The translations under genes were made by a program, and so were the position numbers. Under the pieces are notes generated by a model. That model worked only from the letters and a program-made list of their open reading frames with translations, was not told the origin of the DNA and did no database searches. A DNA stretch of 6,901 bases from Lysobacteraceae bacterium (GTDB lineage: Bacteria > Pseudomonadota > Gammaproteobacteria > Xanthomonadales > Xanthomonadaceae), in assembly GCA_027483745.1 (NCBI GenBank), contig JAIXTZ010000018.1:1-6901 (forward strand), written 5' to 3'. This document shows, one piece after another, positions 5,872 through 6,901 of the stretch; position 1 is the first letter of the stretch, and each line of letters begins with the position of its first letter.

Positions 5872-6651
5872 TCAGTGTTCGTCGCTGCCGCCCTGGCGGG
5901 CGAGGATCGAGCTGAAGTCTTCGGCGAAGGCCTCGTAGCGCACGGTCAGGCGCTCGACGCGCGAGGCGTAGCGGTTGTAGGCCCACACCGCCGGGATGGC
6001 CGCGAACAGGCCGATCGCGGTGGCGATCAGGGCTTCCGAGATGTGCGGCGCGACCTGCGCCATCGTCGCCTGCTTGACGTTACCCAGCTCGTGGAAGGCG
6101 ATCATGATTCCCCACACCGTGCCGACGAGGCCGACGTAGGGCGAGGTGGAACCGATGTTCGCCAGCATCTCGAGGTTGCGCTCGAGCTCGCCGGTCTCGC
6201 GGGCCAGCGTGGCGCGCATGGCGCGCTGGGCGCCTTCGAGCTGCGCGCGGCCGTCCATGCCCTTTTTCTGGCGCAGGCGGGTGTATTCGCGGAAGCCGGC
6301 TTCGAAGATGGCCTCGAGCCCCTCGACCACGCGGTTGCGATCGGTGGCCGAACGGTAGAGCTGGTTGAGGTCGGCGCCCGACCAGAAGCGGTTCTCGAAG
6401 TCGTTGGCTTCGGCATCGGCGCGCTTGTAGACACGCTGCTTGCGGAAAATGATCACCCAGCTCAGCACCGAGCCGGCGACCAGCAGGAGCAGCACCAGCT
6501 GCACCGGCACGCTGGCCTTGAGGATCAGCGTGAAGTAGTTGATGCCCCCCGACACGGCGGCTTCCGTCGCGACCTCCGTGACGGCCGCGGCGGCCTCCGG
6601 GGCGAGCGGCGTGGCGGCGGTGGCAGCAGCGAGGAAGGCGGTCGTCAGCAT
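5872..6651 (-). CDS. tolQ: Tol-Pal system protein TolQ
   Basis: The 259-aa product is an ExbB/TolQ/MotA-family inner-membrane channel subunit. Transmembrane helices lie at about 47-69, 166-188 and 203-226. Family blocks are NRFWSGADLNQLY (87-99), STSPYVGLVGTVWGIMIAF (168-186) and APHISEALIATAIGLFAAIPAVWAYNR (201-227). Polar channel residues T178 and T211 are present. Compared with E. coli TolQ (230 aa) there is an N-terminal Ala-rich extension of about 30 residues before NYFTLILKAS. The only upstream ATG in this frame is at 6651. An alternative GTG at codon 33 lacks a Shine-Dalgarno sequence and would remove the extension. The start overlaps the ybgC stop by 7 nt (ATGCTGA) and has no strong ribosome-binding site, so translation probably depends on ribosomes finishing ybgC. 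Confidence 0.96.
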   Translation of the reverse strand: MLTTAFLAAATAATPLAPEAAAAVTEVATEAAVSGGINYFTLILKASVPVQLVLLLLVAGSVLSWVIIFRKQRVYKRADAEANDFENRFWSGADLNQLYRSATDRNRVVEGLEAIFEAGFREYTRLRQKKGMDGRAQLEGAQRAMRATLARETGELERNLEMLANIGSTSPYVGLVGTVWGIMIAFHELGNVKQATMAQVAPHISEALIATAIGLFAAIPAVWAYNRYASRVERLTVRYEAFAEDFSSILARQGGSDEH

Positions 6652-6901
6652 GGGGCACCAGGAGTTCGCATCAGGTCGGCCAACAGGCCGGCGGGGATTC
6701 GGGTGGGGCGGAAGTCGGCGGCGCGCAGGCAGGCGACGTCGACTTCGGCCGTCAACAGCAGGCGCTCGCCATCGCGCACCGACTGGACGCAGCGCAGGCC
6801 GGCGCCCTTCGCCTCGACCGGGGTGACGGTCACGGTGAGCAGGTCGTCGAGCCGCGCCGGCGCCAGGTAGTCGAGCCGCATCGCGCGCACCACCAGCAGC
6901 A
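6645..6901 (-). CDS. ybgC: Tol-Pal associated acyl-CoA thioesterase YbgC, C-terminal part
   Basis: Only the last 85 codons lie in the window; the 5' end is beyond 6901. The residues VVRAMRLDYLAPARLDDLL align with E. coli YbgC (VVRRMTVEYYAPARLDDML). The following beta-rich segment, with LLLTAEVDVACL, and the ending PAGLLADLM also fit this hotdog-fold family. YbgC hydrolyses acyl-CoA thioesters and is encoded first in many tol-pal operons, although it is not a structural part of the Tol motor. The N-terminal half, which carries the catalytic Asp, is not visible. Its TGA stop (6647-6645) lies inside the start of tolQ, so the two genes are probably translated together. Confidence 0.9.
   Translation of the reverse strand, partial: LLVVRAMRLDYLAPARLDDLLTVTVTPVEAKGAGLRCVQSVRDGERLLLTAEVDVACLRAADFRPTRIPAGLLADLMRTPGAPC

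Overview
The window is a high-GC stretch in which every credible gene lies on the minus strand. Read in the direction of transcription (high to low coordinates) the order is: end of ybgC, tolQ, tolR, tolA, tolB, pal, cpoB (ybgF), queE, queC, and then the 5' half of a tRNA-Lys(TTT) cut by the window edge. This is the conserved gammaproteobacterial Tol-Pal cluster followed by two queuosine-precursor genes. The same order with a downstream tRNA-Lys is known from Pseudomonas. The GC-rich codons and the form of Pal (a DTDAC segment before the beta strand and a second Cys after it) suggest Xanthomonadales (Lysobacter/Luteimonas/Xanthomonas-like). That assignment is from memory of the families and is not proven here.

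Layout: 6901-6645 is the C-terminal part of the YbgC thioesterase, whose stop overlaps the tolQ start by 7 nt. 6651-4442 holds tolQ, tolR and tolA, the inner-membrane proton-driven complex; tolR and tolA overlap by 1 nt. After a 103-nt gap, 4338-3022 encodes periplasmic TolB. After a 71-nt gap, 2950-2444 encodes the lipoprotein Pal. 2431-1574 is CpoB, which probably starts at TTG. 1566-862 is QueE and 850-125 is QueC; both starts sit only 7-11 nt after the previous stop. An 82-nt spacer then leads to the tRNA, which begins at 42. No gene-free stretch exceeds about 105 nt.

How it works: TolQ and TolR form a proton channel that energises TolA. TolA reaches across the periplasm to the TolB-Pal pair at the outer membrane and drives outer-membrane constriction at division. 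CpoB links this machine to peptidoglycan synthesis. QueE and QueC make 7-carboxy-7-deazaguanine and then preQ0 for queuosine in tRNA. They have no known part in envelope function, and their position suggests co-transcription by read-through.

I found no CRISPR array, insertion sequence, toxin-antitoxin pair or phage gene, and nothing I would call an undescribed system. The points worth a second look are small: tight stop/Shine-Dalgarno coupling at several junctions, an AT-rich rare-codon island with an A7 run in tolB, an N-terminal extension on TolQ, a cysteine pair in Pal, a TTG start for cpoB, and the tRNA-Lys edge as a possible integration site just outside the window.
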